Assembly: GCA_002011035.2 (NCBI GenBank)
Contig: MTLY02000002.1
Coordinates: forward strand, 417,130 to 481,129
DNA length: 64,000 nucleotides
From: Candidatus Hecatella orcuttiae
GTDB lineage: Archaea > Thermoproteota > Bathyarchaeia > Hecatellales > Hecatellaceae
Direction: 5' to 3'
Program-made: the position numbers and the translations under genes
The notes under the pieces: generated by a model
The model's input: the letters and a program-made list of their open reading frames with translations, nothing else
Database searches by the model: none
Told to the model about the DNA's origin: nothing
In this document: piece after piece, positions 8,245 to 15,262 of the stretch
Position numbering within the stretch: position 1 is the first letter of the stretch
How the letters are laid out: the number at the start of each line of letters is the position of its first letter

Positions 8245-8253
8245 ATCTTTAAG
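8245..8253 (+). promoter_or_regulatory. Possible TATA box of the connector/tail gene block
   Basis: ATCTTTAAG at 8245-8253 follows a purine stretch and lies about 27-30 bases ahead of the GGGTGA at 8281, the right distance for an archaeal TATA box with a very short leader. It comes after the capsid terminator, so it would restart transcription for the genes from 8293 on. A second AT-rich run (GGATATATTA, 8264-8273) is too close to the gene. Confidence 0.35.
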
Positions 8254-8292
8254 CACAACCCGCGGATATATTACCCAGCCGGGTGAAAAATT

Positions 8293-8361
8293 CTGGCTAA
8301 GAAAAAAGCTAAGAAAACCAAGGCTAAAGGCTCCGCTAAATCCAAAGGCAGAAAGTGCTAG
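8293..8361 (+). CDS. Lys-rich 22-residue peptide with an apparent CTG start
   Basis: CTG at 8293 stands six bases after GGTGA and opens AKKKAKKTKAKGSAKSKGRKC, then TAG. Eleven of the 22 residues are lysine or arginine. It resembles histone-tail or protamine-like basic peptides and could bind DNA or RNA, but at this length it may also be chance. No ATG, GTG or TTG is available in the frame. The regular AAG/AAA/GCT codons and the good ribosome site make translation plausible. Confidence 0.4.
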   Translation: MAKKKAKKTKAKGSAKSKGRKC

Positions 8362-8424
8362 CCGGACCGCCTTCAACCTCCCTCCCCTATTTTTTTTCTT
8401 TCCCCGTCCACTCGAGGTGAACTC

Positions 8425-8742
8425 ATGGGCTATTCAACTCTGAACGCTGTCAAAGAGCGCTTGGGCATCGACCCAGCGGACACCACCCAGGACACGGTGC
8501 TGACCAACAAGATCGCCGCGGCGGACGCCATCATCGACAACGTCCTCCAAGCCTACACGGACGTACCTCTGGCTTCGCCGCCTCAGCTCATCCAAGACAT
8601 CAGCGCCGACCTAGCCGCAGCGCTCTACCGCGAAGACCGAGGCCCCCCGGAGGCCGGCGGCGCATTCCGCCAGCGGGCTGAGAAGGCTTTGGAAGCCTAC
8701 ATCACCCAAACCTACCGCCAAGTAGGATTCGAAAAAACTTAG
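8425..8742 (+). CDS. Head-tail connector (gp6/DUF1320-like)
   Basis: 105 residues, ATG with GAGGTGA upstream. It is all helical: GYSTLNAVKERLGID, then TNKIAAADAIIDNVLQAY, PQLIQDISADLAAALYRED and a last helix AFRQRAEKALEAYITQTY. This is the layout of small adaptor proteins that bind under the portal ring. It lies after the capsid gene and before the gp10-like tail gene, the standard place. Identity rests on length, helix pattern and synteny rather than a sharp motif. Confidence 0.7.
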   Translation: MGYSTLNAVKERLGIDPADTTQDTVLTNKIAAADAIIDNVLQAYTDVPLASPPQLIQDISADLAAALYREDRGPPEAGGAFRQRAEKALEAYITQTYRQVGFEKT

Positions 8743-8759
8743 ACGGCTGAAGGCTGAAG

Positions 8760-9188
8760 ATGGCCACCGTCAAGGTTGATGCCTCCGCAGCCCGCCGCCT
8801 GCTGGAGGCCTTGAAAGAACACTCCGACAGGGTTCAGGCTGAGTTTCTCCGGCAAGGCGCCCGGCTGACGGTGGAGGAGATGAAGCGGAAGGCTCCCGTG
8901 CGAACAGGCGCCCTGAGGCGGTCGATAGGCGTCAGGGCGGTGGAGGGAGGTAGGGTTGCCGTCAGCCCCGCGGTGCCCTACTGGCACGCGGTGGAACGAG
9001 GAGCCAAGCCGCGGGTAATTCTCCCCAAGCGGGGGAAGGTTCTTGCCTTTGAAGTCGACGGCCGGCCGGTGTTCGCCCGCCGGGCCCGGTGGCCAGGGTT
9101 TCCGGGGCGTTTCTTCGTCAGGGCGACGGAGCAGGCTGTGAGACCCAAGCTCCGGCAGCTGCTACTCCAGTTGATGAAGAAGCGTTGA
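8760..9188 (+). CDS. HK97 gp10-like tail component
   Basis: 142 residues. The motif MKRKAPVRTGALRRSIGVR (about residues 41-59) is the hallmark of the HK97 gp10 family, followed by a pattern YWHAVERGAKPRVI and the late FPGRFFVRATEQAV typical of the same family. These proteins act at the head-tail joint or help tail completion in siphoviruses. The family's C-terminal helix is present and length is normal. Confidence 0.85.
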   Translation: MATVKVDASAARRLLEALKEHSDRVQAEFLRQGARLTVEEMKRKAPVRTGALRRSIGVRAVEGGRVAVSPAVPYWHAVERGAKPRVILPKRGKVLAFEVDGRPVFARRARWPGFPGRFFVRATEQAVRPKLRQLLLQLMKKR

Positions 9189-9263
9189 CATCTTCCGCAT
9201 GGTCGGATGAAAATTTCCTTTCGAACATACTAAACAGTTCTTTTCCAGTGGACGGGAGACATC

Positions 9264-9684
9264 ATGTACAAGGAGATTGTGCAGAAAATCATCGACCTGC
9301 TGAAGGCGGACGCCGCCCTCTCGGAGCCGGCTAAGGTGAAAAAGTATTACTTCGGCATCCCCCCCGGAGGCGAAGGCCGGCTACCCGTGGGTCAGCGTCC
9401 GCTGGGCGGGGGGTCCCGTCGAAACCGAGACAGCCCGGAAGGAGCGGTACCAGATGGATTTTGAGATCAGGGTGGTGGACCAGTCCTACCGGGAGGACAC
9501 GGCGGAGAAGTCGGTGATGGACCTGGTGGAGGACATCGACCGGGTGCTGGACGCTAACCCCACGCTGGACGGGCTGGTGGACGACTGCCGCATCGTCAAC
9601 ATCGCCTCAGAGACCATGGCCTCAGGCTCCTACGCCCTAGTGGGCGCCCTCATCACCCTCACGGCTAGGAAAACACAGCTCTAA
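9264..9684 (+). pseudogene. Tail terminator-like gene interrupted by a +1 frameshift
   Basis: ATG 9264 opens MYKEIVQKIIDLLKADAALS and runs to IPPGG; from there the sensible protein continues in the next frame (PPEAKAGYPWVSVRW, then ETARKERYQMDFEIRVVDQS) to TAA at 9684. The switch falls at a run of seven C (9359-9365); one C fewer restores a single frame of about 139 residues. The joined protein, helix first and then beta strands ending ALVGALITLTARKTQL, fits tail terminator or minor tail proteins found between gp10-like and tail tube genes. Cause may be a sequencing error, a real mutation or a programmed slip; the provirus would need it to be functional. Confidence 0.65.
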
Positions 9685-9703
9685 AAGGAGGTGAAACAGG
9701 CAA

Positions 9704-10630
9704 ATGGCTGAAAGATACATAGTAGTAGGCGAAGAAACCACCTTCGGCTCGCCGGTGACCCCTGACAAGTACATCGACATCCGCCGGGAGGCTGTGGTTT
9801 TCGACGTCGGCGTCATCCCCGTCGAAACCGTGTACAGCCGGGACACCCGCAAATACGTGTTCGGCAAGGCCCTAGCCCGAGGGCCCATCGACTTTGCCGT
9901 GGAGCCGGAGAACGTGGCCCACCTGTTCAAGTGGGCGCTGGGCAGTGTGACTACCAGCGGGGCAGGACCCTACACCCACGACTTCACCCCGGCGGACACC
10001 GTGAAAAGCTTCACCGCCATCATCAACCCGGAGCAGGAGACCTACGGCTTCTTCCGAAAACTCAGCGGCTGCCTGGTGGAGCGGCTGACCCTCGAATCCG
10101 CCCTCGACGTGCTCACCGGCTCCGTGGAAATCGTGGCAGCAAAGGAAGAAAAAGACACAGCCTTCACTCCGTCGGTTTCCCTCTCCCCGCTGGCGCCCTT
10201 CGTCTTCCACGAAGCCACCCTGACACTGGGCGGTGCCGACAAGTCCAGCGTCCTCAAAGCCTTCAGGCTGACGGTAGGCAACAACCTGCCCGTCGACGAC
10301 ATGTACGCCCACGGCGACAAGCATCTACGCCGCATCCTCGTGGGCCGGCGGGAGGTGGAGGTGCAGATGGAGCTGGCCTTCGAGGACTCCGCGGACTACG
10401 ACCGCCTGCTGGCGGGGACGGAGGTGGCGGCTTCCCTCAGCTTCGTCAAGACCGCGGGCAGCGCTGAGCTGCTCATCGACCTCCCCCGCATGGTCTACCA
10501 CAGCGACGTGGCGCCGCACATCGCGGGAAGGGACCCCTTCACCGTCGTGGCCCCCTGCCAAGTGCTCTACGACTCCGCCGCCGGCTATGAGGTGAAGATT
10601 CAGGTCAAAAACAACGTGGCCGGCTACTGA
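9704..10630 (+). CDS. Major tail tube protein
   Basis: 308 residues, ATG with AAAGGAGGTGA upstream, the strongest ribosome site in the module, as expected for an abundant protein. It is beta-rich throughout (RYIVVGEETTFGSP, RKYVFGKALARGPIDFAVE, EVEVQMELAFEDSADYDRLL), beginning with a GEETTFGSPVTP-type start shared by many tail tube proteins. Hexamer rings stack on the tape measure to build the tail. At 308 residues it is larger than the simplest tube proteins and may carry an extra surface domain near residues 120-200. Confidence 0.8.
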   Translation: MAERYIVVGEETTFGSPVTPDKYIDIRREAVVFDVGVIPVETVYSRDTRKYVFGKALARGPIDFAVEPENVAHLFKWALGSVTTSGAGPYTHDFTPADTVKSFTAIINPEQETYGFFRKLSGCLVERLTLESALDVLTGSVEIVAAKEEKDTAFTPSVSLSPLAPFVFHEATLTLGGADKSSVLKAFRLTVGNNLPVDDMYAHGDKHLRRILVGRREVEVQMELAFEDSADYDRLLAGTEVAASLSFVKTAGSAELLIDLPRMVYHSDVAPHIAGRDPFTVVAPCQVLYDSAAGYEVKIQVKNNVAGY

Positions 10631-10657
10631 CCGCCAAGAGTTTTCAGGTGAACGGAC

Positions 10658-11182
10658 ATGTCTGCGGAGACGCCTGCAAGAAGGCTCAGTGTGAAGGAAT
10701 GGCGGGAAAGCCTAGTCCGCACGGTGGAGGCGCCCAGCGGGCTGACCTACCAAGTCCGCCTGCTGACCTCGCCCCTCCCCTTCCTGAGGCTTCTCCGAAA
10801 GCACGGCTTAGAAGGCGTGGGGGAAGCTCAGGCGGAAAGCTTGGATGTGGCTGAGAAGTCCGACGCCCTGCTGAGGGACCTCTTCGCCGAATACGTCCTA
10901 AACCCCAAGGTGGCGGAGGGCGGGGGAGCTGAAGGCGAAGAACGCTTGGCTTTCTCGGAGATGCTGGAGGAGGACAAGGCAGTCCTCTTCAACGCCATAG
11001 CCGAGAAGTTCCGTTTTCTTCGCAGCGAAGACAGCCAGCCCCCTCACCCCAGCCCTGCTGGGGGAAGCTCTCCTCCTCCTAGGCGGGCTGCTGGGGGAAG
11101 CCTACCACCGCCTCCCCAGCCGGGTTCTCGCCCTCCCAGCCGAGGAGCTGGCTCTCAACTGGACCTGCCTCCAAGAGGCTAA
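10658..11182 (+). CDS. Tail assembly chaperone, short form (G-like)
   Basis: ATG 10658. Residues 1 to about 119 look genuine: SVKEWRESLVRTVEAPSG, then helices LPFLRLLRKHGLEGV and SDALLRDLFAEYVLNPK. After about FRFLRSED the frame turns into Pro/Ser/Gly-rich text (SPAGGSSPPPRRAAGGS) while the +1 frame becomes clearly coding, so most functional protein is probably made by frameshifting into 11019-11252. Genes between tail tube and tape measure in siphoviruses commonly encode such G/GT chaperone pairs that bind the tape measure protein. Confidence 0.75.
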   Translation: MSAETPARRLSVKEWRESLVRTVEAPSGLTYQVRLLTSPLPFLRLLRKHGLEGVGEAQAESLDVAEKSDALLRDLFAEYVLNPKVAEGGGAEGEERLAFSEMLEEDKAVLFNAIAEKFRFLRSEDSQPPHPSPAGGSSPPPRRAAGGSLPPPPQPGSRPPSRGAGSQLDLPPRG

Positions 11183-11252
11183 GAGGGCCTTGGCCCAAGC
11201 CTCCAGCCTCAGCGCTGAGATCCGTCGACGCCGGGGGGAGCTGGGCCTCTAG
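11001..11252 (+). CDS. Tail assembly chaperone, frameshift extension (T-like)
   Basis: This frame follows a TAG at 10998, has no ATG, GTG or TTG before the coding-like part, and reads FFAAKTASPLTPALLGEALL then EAYHRLPSRVLALPAEELA and ends RRRRGELGL at TAG 11250. It is helical and lies +1 relative to the frame from 10658. The overlap includes CGT TTT CTT CGC (11012-11023); a slip from TTT to TTC with a skipped C at 11018 would join KFRF to FAAK. I infer a programmed +1 (or -2) frameshift giving a GT-like fusion of about 197 residues. Confidence 0.65.
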   Translation, partial: PRSSVFFAAKTASPLTPALLGEALLLLGGLLGEAYHRLPSRVLALPAEELALNWTCLQEAKRALAQASSLSAEIRRRRGELGL

Positions 11253-11262
11253 CAGGTGGACG

Positions 11263-11508
11263 GTGGAGGATGTGAAGCTTCGAACCGGCTTGGGAGCCGT
11301 CTTATGGGCGGTGGGCGTGGGGCTCATGGCGGAGAAGCTGCTTCGCTACGGGGCTCTCTACACCTATCCTCCCCACCTCTTGGACCACGGCCTCTACGGC
11401 CTCATTTTGGTCGCCTTATCCCTGCTCCTGCTGTCCAAGCAGGAGAAGCCGGTCCGGGGTGGGGCTCTCCGAAGGCCGGAGGACGGAGTAACCGCGGCCG
11501 GAGGCTAG
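11263..11508 (+). CDS. Small protein with two membrane helices (holin-like size)
   Basis: 81 residues from GTG 11263. Hydrophobic segments GLGAVLWAVGVGLMAEKLL (about 9-27) and GLYGLILVALSLLLLSK (about 44-60) are joined by a short Tyr/Pro-rich loop, then a charged tail. Size and two-helix layout resemble holins or small viral membrane proteins, but similarity by eye is not evidence of lysis function. Its stop overlaps the last codons of the opposite-strand gene at 11505. Confidence 0.5.
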   Translation: MEDVKLRTGLGAVLWAVGVGLMAEKLLRYGALYTYPPHLLDHGLYGLILVALSLLLLSKQEKPVRGGALRRPEDGVTAAGG

Positions 11509-11657
11509 GTTTTCAAGTCTGGAAACCAGATGGCGTAGCTTCCGCACTTCCAGCAGCGGCTGCCGGTGACGACGAACAGGCGGCCGCCTTTGATTTCAAC
11601 CTTGGTGTCTCCTGGTATTTCCCTGACCTCCCCGCAGGAGGCGCATTTGACCTTCAT
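11505..11657 (-). CDS. 50-residue zinc-ribbon protein on the opposite strand
   Basis: The minus strand from ATG 11657 reads 50 residues with two CxxC pairs: MKVKCASCGEVREIPG and SRCWKCGSYAIWFPDLK. The spacing (about 28 residues between knuckles) fits a small zinc ribbon. GGGGAGG stands just upstream of the ATG. It is the only leftward gene inside the structural module, and lies between the chaperone block and the tape measure gene. Its function is unknown; a regulator or host-interaction gene (moron) is possible. Confidence 0.6.
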   Translation of the reverse strand: MKVKCASCGEVREIPGDTKVEIKGGRLFVVTGSRCWKCGSYAIWFPDLKT

Positions 11658-11670
11658 GGCCTCCCCTAAA

Positions 11671-11868
11671 ATGATTCGCGAAACTCAGCCCTTTAACTCT
11701 TTCAGCAACCCCGGTCCTTGGGTGGTGAAGACGGCCGCGGAGCAGATAGGTGACATTCTGAAAAACGCCAGGGACCTAGGCTACAGGCTGCTGGTCATCC
11801 AAACCCGCAGCCGGCTGTTCGCTGTCCCCCTCAAATCCATCCGAGAGGTTAGGCTGGTGAAAAAATGA
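11671..11868 (+). CDS. Small protein preceding the tape measure gene
   Basis: About 65 residues ending at 11868, with its stop overlapping the tape measure ATG (ATGA). The core AEQIGDILKNARDLGYRLLV IQTRSRLFAV is a helix followed by two strands. Start is uncertain: ATG 11656, ATG 11671 or GTG 11722, none with a good ribosome site. The first would overlap the divergent zinc-ribbon start. No family recognised; position suggests a tail assembly role. Confidence 0.5.
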   Translation: MIRETQPFNSFSNPGPWVVKTAAEQIGDILKNARDLGYRLLVIQTRSRLFAVPLKSIREVRLVKK

Positions 11869-13211
11869 GCGCAGAGCAAGCCCGCGTCGCCATCATCCTC
11901 GAAGCCCAGAACAAGGCCAAAGCCGTCCTAGCCGAAGCCCAACGGGACGTGCGCAGCTTCAGCCAGCAGGCACAGGCCTCAGCTCGAGGCGCCGGCCAAG
12001 CAGCCGACCGCATGGGCCAACGCATGGCCGCGGCCGCCCGCACCAGCCAAGTCAGCTTCAGCCAAGTCTCCATGGGCATGACCACGCTGGCCGCCAGCGC
12101 CATGAACCTCTACAACGCCTACGACCGCATCGGCACCGTGCAAGCCCGGGTGGCCGCCCTCCAAGCCAGCTACAAGGCGGCTCAGGACGCTGTGGCCGCC
12201 GCCCAGCTGAGGCTGAACAAGCTGGCTGAGGCGGGAAAAGAAGGCAGCGAGGAATACCGCATCGCCCAGGAGAAACTGGCCACCGCCCAGCAGCGCCTCG
12301 CCGCCTACGAGGTGAACAAAGCCTACATTCAGATGGCCATGTCGGTGCTGCCGGCGGTGATGGGCAGCATGCAGGCGCTGCAGGGCATGAAGGGCATGGG
12401 CGGCCTGGTCTCCGTCGCCCCCAAGGTGGTGGCGGCCATGCACAGCATCCGCACCGCCTCCTACGGAATGCTCGGCCCCTTAGGGCTGCTGATCGCCGCT
12501 GCTGCGACCCTCTACCTGGCGTGGACCCAGAACTGGGGTGGGATCCGCGAAAAGGTCGGCGCGGTGGTGGAGTGGTTCAGCAGCGTCTACACCCACTACA
12601 TTCAGCCGACGTTGGAGGCGATTGTGGGTGGTTTCCAGTGGCTGGCGGACAGGGTGACGTGGCTTTGGGACCGCACCCTCGGCCCCATCGTGGAAGGCGC
12701 CAAGAGGCTCTACGACGCCTTGGTTGGACGGTCCGTCTTCCCTGAGCTCATGCACCGTCTCGAAGCCGTCACCGCCAAGGGGCTGGGGGAAACCGTGGCC
12801 CTCTGGCATTTCGCCTCCCACCGCATCGCCGCCTACACCCAGGCCATCTTGGCCAAGATGACCGTGTCCCAGAAGGCAGCTAGGTTCTTCGCTGAAACCG
12901 CTGTGGCTCCGGCCTTGGCTCGGGGAGGCTTCGCCGGGGTCACATCCCGCGGCCAAATCCTAGCCGCCAGCATCCCTCGGGCTGAGTATCTCCGGGGCTT
13001 GGAGGAAAGCCTCCGCGTCAGCCGGGAGGTCTACGGCTACGGCCCTGAGCATCCTGCGGTGCGGCGCTATGAGGCCGCCATCGCCGAGGTCAGAGGCATC
13101 ACCATCATCATGAACAACCAAATTCAAAGCCCCGCCGACGAGGTCCGCCTTGCCAAGCGGGTGGGCGTGGCGGTGGTGGACGCTGCAACCCTCAGGAAGG
13201 GACCCCTCTAA
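11865..13211 (+). CDS. Tail tape measure protein
   Basis: 448 residues. The N-terminal 170 residues are an Ala/Gln-rich coiled coil (VLAEAQRDVRSFSQQAQASA, later LRLNKLAEAGKEGSEEYR), then hydrophobic helices about 175-235 (MAMSVLPAVMGSMQ; LGLLIAAAATLYLAW) and a Trp-rich segment (WLADRVTWLWDRTLGPIVEG). This coiled-coil/hydrophobic/Trp pattern is typical of tape measure proteins. It is short for the family, which predicts a short tail of the order of 60-70 nm if the usual rule (about 0.15 nm per residue) holds. Gene position between tail chaperone and baseplate supports the call. Confidence 0.85.
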   Translation: MSAEQARVAIILEAQNKAKAVLAEAQRDVRSFSQQAQASARGAGQAADRMGQRMAAAARTSQVSFSQVSMGMTTLAASAMNLYNAYDRIGTVQARVAALQASYKAAQDAVAAAQLRLNKLAEAGKEGSEEYRIAQEKLATAQQRLAAYEVNKAYIQMAMSVLPAVMGSMQALQGMKGMGGLVSVAPKVVAAMHSIRTASYGMLGPLGLLIAAAATLYLAWTQNWGGIREKVGAVVEWFSSVYTHYIQPTLEAIVGGFQWLADRVTWLWDRTLGPIVEGAKRLYDALVGRSVFPELMHRLEAVTAKGLGETVALWHFASHRIAAYTQAILAKMTVSQKAARFFAETAVAPALARGGFAGVTSRGQILAASIPRAEYLRGLEESLRVSREVYGYGPEHPAVRRYEAAIAEVRGITIIMNNQIQSPADEVRLAKRVGVAVVDAATLRKGPL

Positions 13212-15044
13212 ATGGCCCGATTCACCGTCAAGATAGCCGGCGTGGACTACCCGTTCACAGCCCTGACCCTCCGCCAGTCGGTTGACCCCCCTGACGAGTT
13301 CACCGTGGAGCTGCCCAAGGTGGAGGCAGCGCCGGCCTTCGAAGACCCCGTGGACATCTACAGGGACGGGGTGAAAATCTTCAGCGGCCTCCTGGAACGC
13401 CGGCAGGCGGTGTTCGGGGAGGAAGGCGAGAGGCTGGTCCTAGGGTCTAGGGACCTCAGCCAGAAGCTGTTCCGCCACCTCACCGGCGCGCAGACGTGGA
13501 CTGAGACCAAAGTCCGCACCATCCTCCAAGACCTCATCGCCGGCACAGGCCTGACCGAGGGGGCGATCGCCGACCCCTTCCAAGTGTGGCACCGGTGGCT
13601 TCAGACCACGGACGCAGACTTCGGCGGCGACGTCCTGACGGATGTGGAGGTTGCTGGGACGGGGACGGCGGCTAAAGTCGTGCTAACCTACGCGGGTGCA
13701 ACCAAGACAGGAAACATCAAGTCGACGTTGATAGCGCCTGTAAACTGGCAAAGTTGGATTGAATTTAATGCTGCTGTGGATGAAAAAAACCAAACCATCA
13801 CCTTCGACATCTTGGATTCGGCGGACAACACGCTTGTAGGCGGCATCACACCAGCTCAGCTGCCCTACGACCTATCCGCCCTAGCAGAGTCATCCCTAAA
13901 GGTCAGATGCAACCTGACGGCAGCCCCTTGGGTTGATGGAACCGCCCTAGAAAGCAGCACGGGTGTCATTTACGCATCATATCCTCGGCGAGGCCAGAAG
14001 ATTACTGTGCCCAACAAAACCCTCCACACAATAATTTTCGCCATCCACAAGGAAGGCAGCCCCACCGGTACGGCGTATCTGAGGATAAGAAGAACCTCAG
14101 ACGATTCGATTATCTACGAGGAAAGCTTCGACGTTGCCTCTCTTCCTACCGATTCTGGGAATTGGCAGGTTTTCAAACTCACTAATCCTCCTACCGTCAA
14201 CGAAGAAGTTAGAATTATGGTTGAATATTATGGCGGCTCCACTGACAACTGGATCAGGATGAGACGTTACAGAAACTCCTACGGGGAAAACTGGGAAGGC
14301 GTCGAAACAAGCTACGATGGAACAGCCTACACGGACGACAGCACCGCCGACAGCAACATCGTCATCCACGACAAACCCAGCCCCGAACTCCTAGAATGGT
14401 CCGTCACCCACCACAGCGACTACACCGACTTCACCGTGGACTACGAATACCGGTTTGAAGCCGTCAACCGGCTGGCCGCCATGCTGGGAGCCGAATGGTG
14501 GGTGGACTCCGCGGGAGCCCTCCACTTCCAACCCCAAAGGGGCTCCGACCTTTCTGGGACGGTGCGCTACCAAGCGGAGCGGGATGTAACCGTCTCCCGG
14601 GTTACGGAAACCTTCCAGCTGGCCAACCGTATCACCGTCATCGGAGCCGGGGAAGCTGCCAGCCGGGTGGAGGAGACGGAGGAAGACCCGGCTAGCCAGG
14701 CAGCCTATGGGCTGCATGAAGCCGTCTACGTGGACAAGGAAATCGACACCGCGGACGCAGCTAGGACCACGGCTCAGAACCTCCTAGCCAAGTACAAGGA
14801 CCCCGTGGAGAAGATCGTCCTCCAAGTCCTCCCCGTCTACGACTTCCAAGTAGGCGACATCATCACCGTCACCGACCCCCACACCGGGCTGGAGGGCAGC
14901 TACCGGGTGAAGGTCAAGACCATCAGGTTCACAGCCGAAGAAGGGGAGCAGTGGGAGCTGGAGCTGGCCACCCGCCTCACCGACCTCCCCGACGAACTGC
15001 TCAAGACAGGCCAGCTGCAACGCTGGCTCAAGGGGTTAGCCTGA
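13212..15044 (+). CDS. Baseplate hub / distal tail protein with an inserted domain
   Basis: 610 residues, ATG one base after the tape measure stop. The start RFTVKIAGVDYPFTALTLRQ and repeated hub-like strands (VDIYRDGVKIFSGLLERRQ; LAAMLGAEWWVDSAGALHF; VTDPHTGLEGSYRVKVKTI) fit gp27/gpD-type hub proteins that sit at the tail tip. Between about residues 165 and 395 there is an extra beta-rich region (TAYLRIRRTSDDSIIYEESF; EVRIMVEYYGGSTDNWIRM) that resembles a carbohydrate-binding sandwich. The DNA of that insert (about 13690-14350) is visibly richer in A and T than the rest of the gene, suggesting separate acquisition. Confidence 0.7.
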   Translation: MARFTVKIAGVDYPFTALTLRQSVDPPDEFTVELPKVEAAPAFEDPVDIYRDGVKIFSGLLERRQAVFGEEGERLVLGSRDLSQKLFRHLTGAQTWTETKVRTILQDLIAGTGLTEGAIADPFQVWHRWLQTTDADFGGDVLTDVEVAGTGTAAKVVLTYAGATKTGNIKSTLIAPVNWQSWIEFNAAVDEKNQTITFDILDSADNTLVGGITPAQLPYDLSALAESSLKVRCNLTAAPWVDGTALESSTGVIYASYPRRGQKITVPNKTLHTIIFAIHKEGSPTGTAYLRIRRTSDDSIIYEESFDVASLPTDSGNWQVFKLTNPPTVNEEVRIMVEYYGGSTDNWIRMRRYRNSYGENWEGVETSYDGTAYTDDSTADSNIVIHDKPSPELLEWSVTHHSDYTDFTVDYEYRFEAVNRLAAMLGAEWWVDSAGALHFQPQRGSDLSGTVRYQAERDVTVSRVTETFQLANRITVIGAGEAASRVEETEEDPASQAAYGLHEAVYVDKEIDTADAARTTAQNLLAKYKDPVEKIVLQVLPVYDFQVGDIITVTDPHTGLEGSYRVKVKTIRFTAEEGEQWELELATRLTDLPDELLKTGQLQRWLKGLA

Positions 15045-15045
15045 G

Positions 15046-15261
15046 TTGAAGCTCCGCAATCCCCGCAGCCGCCCCTACCAAGTCACCGTCCGAGGCCGAA
15101 GGTGGGTGATCCCGGCTAAGGCGGTGGTGGAGGTCCCCGACAGGCTGGCGGAGGCCATCCTCGCCACCCGGGCCTCCCGCTTTCTCCAGCAGGAGAACCC
15201 CCCTGTCTCCGACCTCCAAGAGGAGGTAAGGAGGATCAAGGCCTACCTGAGGTTGAGGTAG
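15046..15261 (+). CDS. Small tail-region protein
   Basis: 71 residues from TTG 15046, directly after the hub stop. It starts KLRNPRSRPYQVTVRGRRWV, a strand pair rich in Arg, and ends in an amphipathic helix DLQEEVRRIKAYLRLR. No family recognised. Sandwiched between two baseplate/fibre genes with no spacing, so it is most likely a small virion or assembly protein. Confidence 0.55.
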   Translation: MKLRNPRSRPYQVTVRGRRWVIPAKAVVEVPDRLAEAILATRASRFLQQENPPVSDLQEEVRRIKAYLRLR

Positions 15262-15262
15262 C

